This document shows, piece after piece, positions 63,389 through 64,000 of a DNA stretch of 64,000 nt. Positions within the stretch are counted from its first letter, which is position 1. Each line of letters starts with the position of its first letter. Below the pieces are notes generated by a model that searched no databases, was not told where the DNA came from, and saw nothing but the letters and a program-made list of their open reading frames with translations. The DNA comes from Clostridium acetireducens DSM 10703 (GTDB lineage Bacteria; Bacillota; Clostridia; Clostridiales; Clostridiaceae). Location: contig NZ_LZFO01000006.1 in assembly GCF_001758365.1 (NCBI RefSeq), forward strand, positions 1 through 64,000, given 5' to 3'. The translations under genes and the position numbers were made by a program.

Positions 63389-64000
63389 CTATATATTAAA
63401 TTGTTCAATTATATTATTTAATTCCATAGAAATATGTTCAAGAGAATCTGTAGCCTGTCCTATATTTTCCATAATAGTAGCTTGTTCCTGAATAGAAGCT
63501 GAAACTTCTTCTGTGGAAGCAGCAGATTCTTCAGATATTGCAGAAATACCTTCAATAGATTCTATAACTGCATCTTTATCCTTATTTACTTTATTAATAT
63601 TTACTACCAATTTATTTATTTGATCAATTGTGACTTTTATAGCTTTTTCTATATATTTAAATGATTCCTCAGCATCTACCATAGCTTTATTTGCTTCTTC
63701 ATTAGATTTTGATGCTGAATCCATATTTCCCTTTGTATTTAATATCTGTTGTTGAATTTCATAAACTATTTTTTCTATTTTTTTTGTAGATTCAGAAGTT
63801 TGCTCTGATAACTTTCTTATTTCTTCTGCAACTACTGCAAACCCCTTTCCTGCTTCTCCTGCTCTAGCAGCTTCTATAGCAGCATTTAAAGCTAACAAAT
63901 TTGTTTGTTCTGCTATAGACTGTATAGCATATATTATATTACCTATAGAATCTGACTTGTTAGCTAAAGAATCTACATTATGTGCTATTTTTGAAGCAGT
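63389..64000 (-). CDS. Methyl-accepting chemotaxis protein (partial, C-terminal part)
   Basis: The frame stays open to the window edge, so only the last ~203 residues are seen. It has the conserved MCP hairpin ([37 protein letters not shown]) and the following coiled coil ending EQFNI. It signals to CheA/CheW. The sensor domain and true start lie outside the window. The stop codon is 2 nt from palindrome copy 6. Confidence 0.93.
   Translation of the reverse strand, partial: TASKIAHNVDSLANKSDSIGNIIYAIQSIAEQTNLLALNAAIEAARAGEAGKGFAVVAEEIRKLSEQTSESTKKIEKIVYEIQQQILNTKGNMDSASKSNEEANKAMVDAEESFKYIEKAIKVTIDQINKLVVNINKVNKDKDAVIESIEGISAISEESAASTEEVSASIQEQATIMENIGQATDSLEHISMELNNIIEQFNI

Overview
The window is very AT-rich, low-GC Firmicute DNA. 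Its gene content (T-box-controlled argS and asnS, BrnQ paralogues, a CWB2 cell-wall protein, YtaF, DegV/PadR, clostridial-type SOD and LuxS, frequent AGGAGG ribosome sites and TTG/GTG starts) fits Clostridium sensu stricto. It resembles the C. novyi / C. botulinum group III / C. tetani / C. botulinum group I neighbourhood. I cannot fix the species from sequence reading alone. It looks chromosomal; no phage, plasmid or transposase gene is visible.

Layout. 0-9.3 kb: YprB-like exonuclease, argS with a T-box, two brnQ genes, amidohydrolase plus macro-domain protein, TspO and a UPF0316 membrane protein. 9.4-13.6 kb: a pxpA-ycsG-pxpB-pxpC (5-oxoprolinase) operon read leftwards. 14.2-19 kb: asnS with a T-box (AAC specifier visible), a PHP phosphoesterase, superoxide dismutase and a degV-padR operon with a clear promoter/operator. 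19-25.7 kb: radical SAM protein, CWB2 surface protein, a fusion of a degenerate ITPase/HAM1-like domain to a SIR2 domain, and a GntR(YtrA)-ABC operon. 26-30.6 kb: a 1350-residue SF1 helicase/nuclease and a short companion. 30.7-44.2 kb: cinA, rplY, rhodanese, phosphoesterase, ytaF, DUF503, two overlapping TolC-like coiled-coil genes, hemerythrin, NAGPA-type glycosidase and SGNH hydrolase. 44.4-51.3 kb: a repeat-protein/MoxR/VWA operon and an Hpt-REC-CheC-GGDEF/EAL signalling operon. 51.5-55.7 kb: small basic protein, hom, queT with a probable riboswitch, TrkA_C membrane protein, luxS. 55.7-60.8 kb: a three-gene set (SF1 ATPase, UvrD-like helicase, Fe-S nuclease) resembling AddAB split into three proteins. 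60.9-64 kb: zinc-ribbon protein, YhaM-like HD nuclease and the C-terminal part of a chemotaxis receptor.

The most unusual content is a family of long quasi-palindromes: six near-complete copies of about 320-370 bp at roughly 9.4, 40.3, 44.1, 54.7, 61.4 and 63.1 kb, plus two 50-bp relics at 25.8 and 32.7 kb. Each has an outer arm of about 75-105 nt, a conserved asymmetric internal loop, an inner stem, and a GC-rich core predicted to fold as a three-way junction with two hairpins showing GGA in their loops. The two arms of a copy match each other better than they match other copies. In three copies the palindrome continues 30-43 bp into host DNA, so the end of a neighbouring gene is copied in inverted orientation on the far side. 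Most copies sit directly against stop codons. No mobilising protein is encoded in the window.
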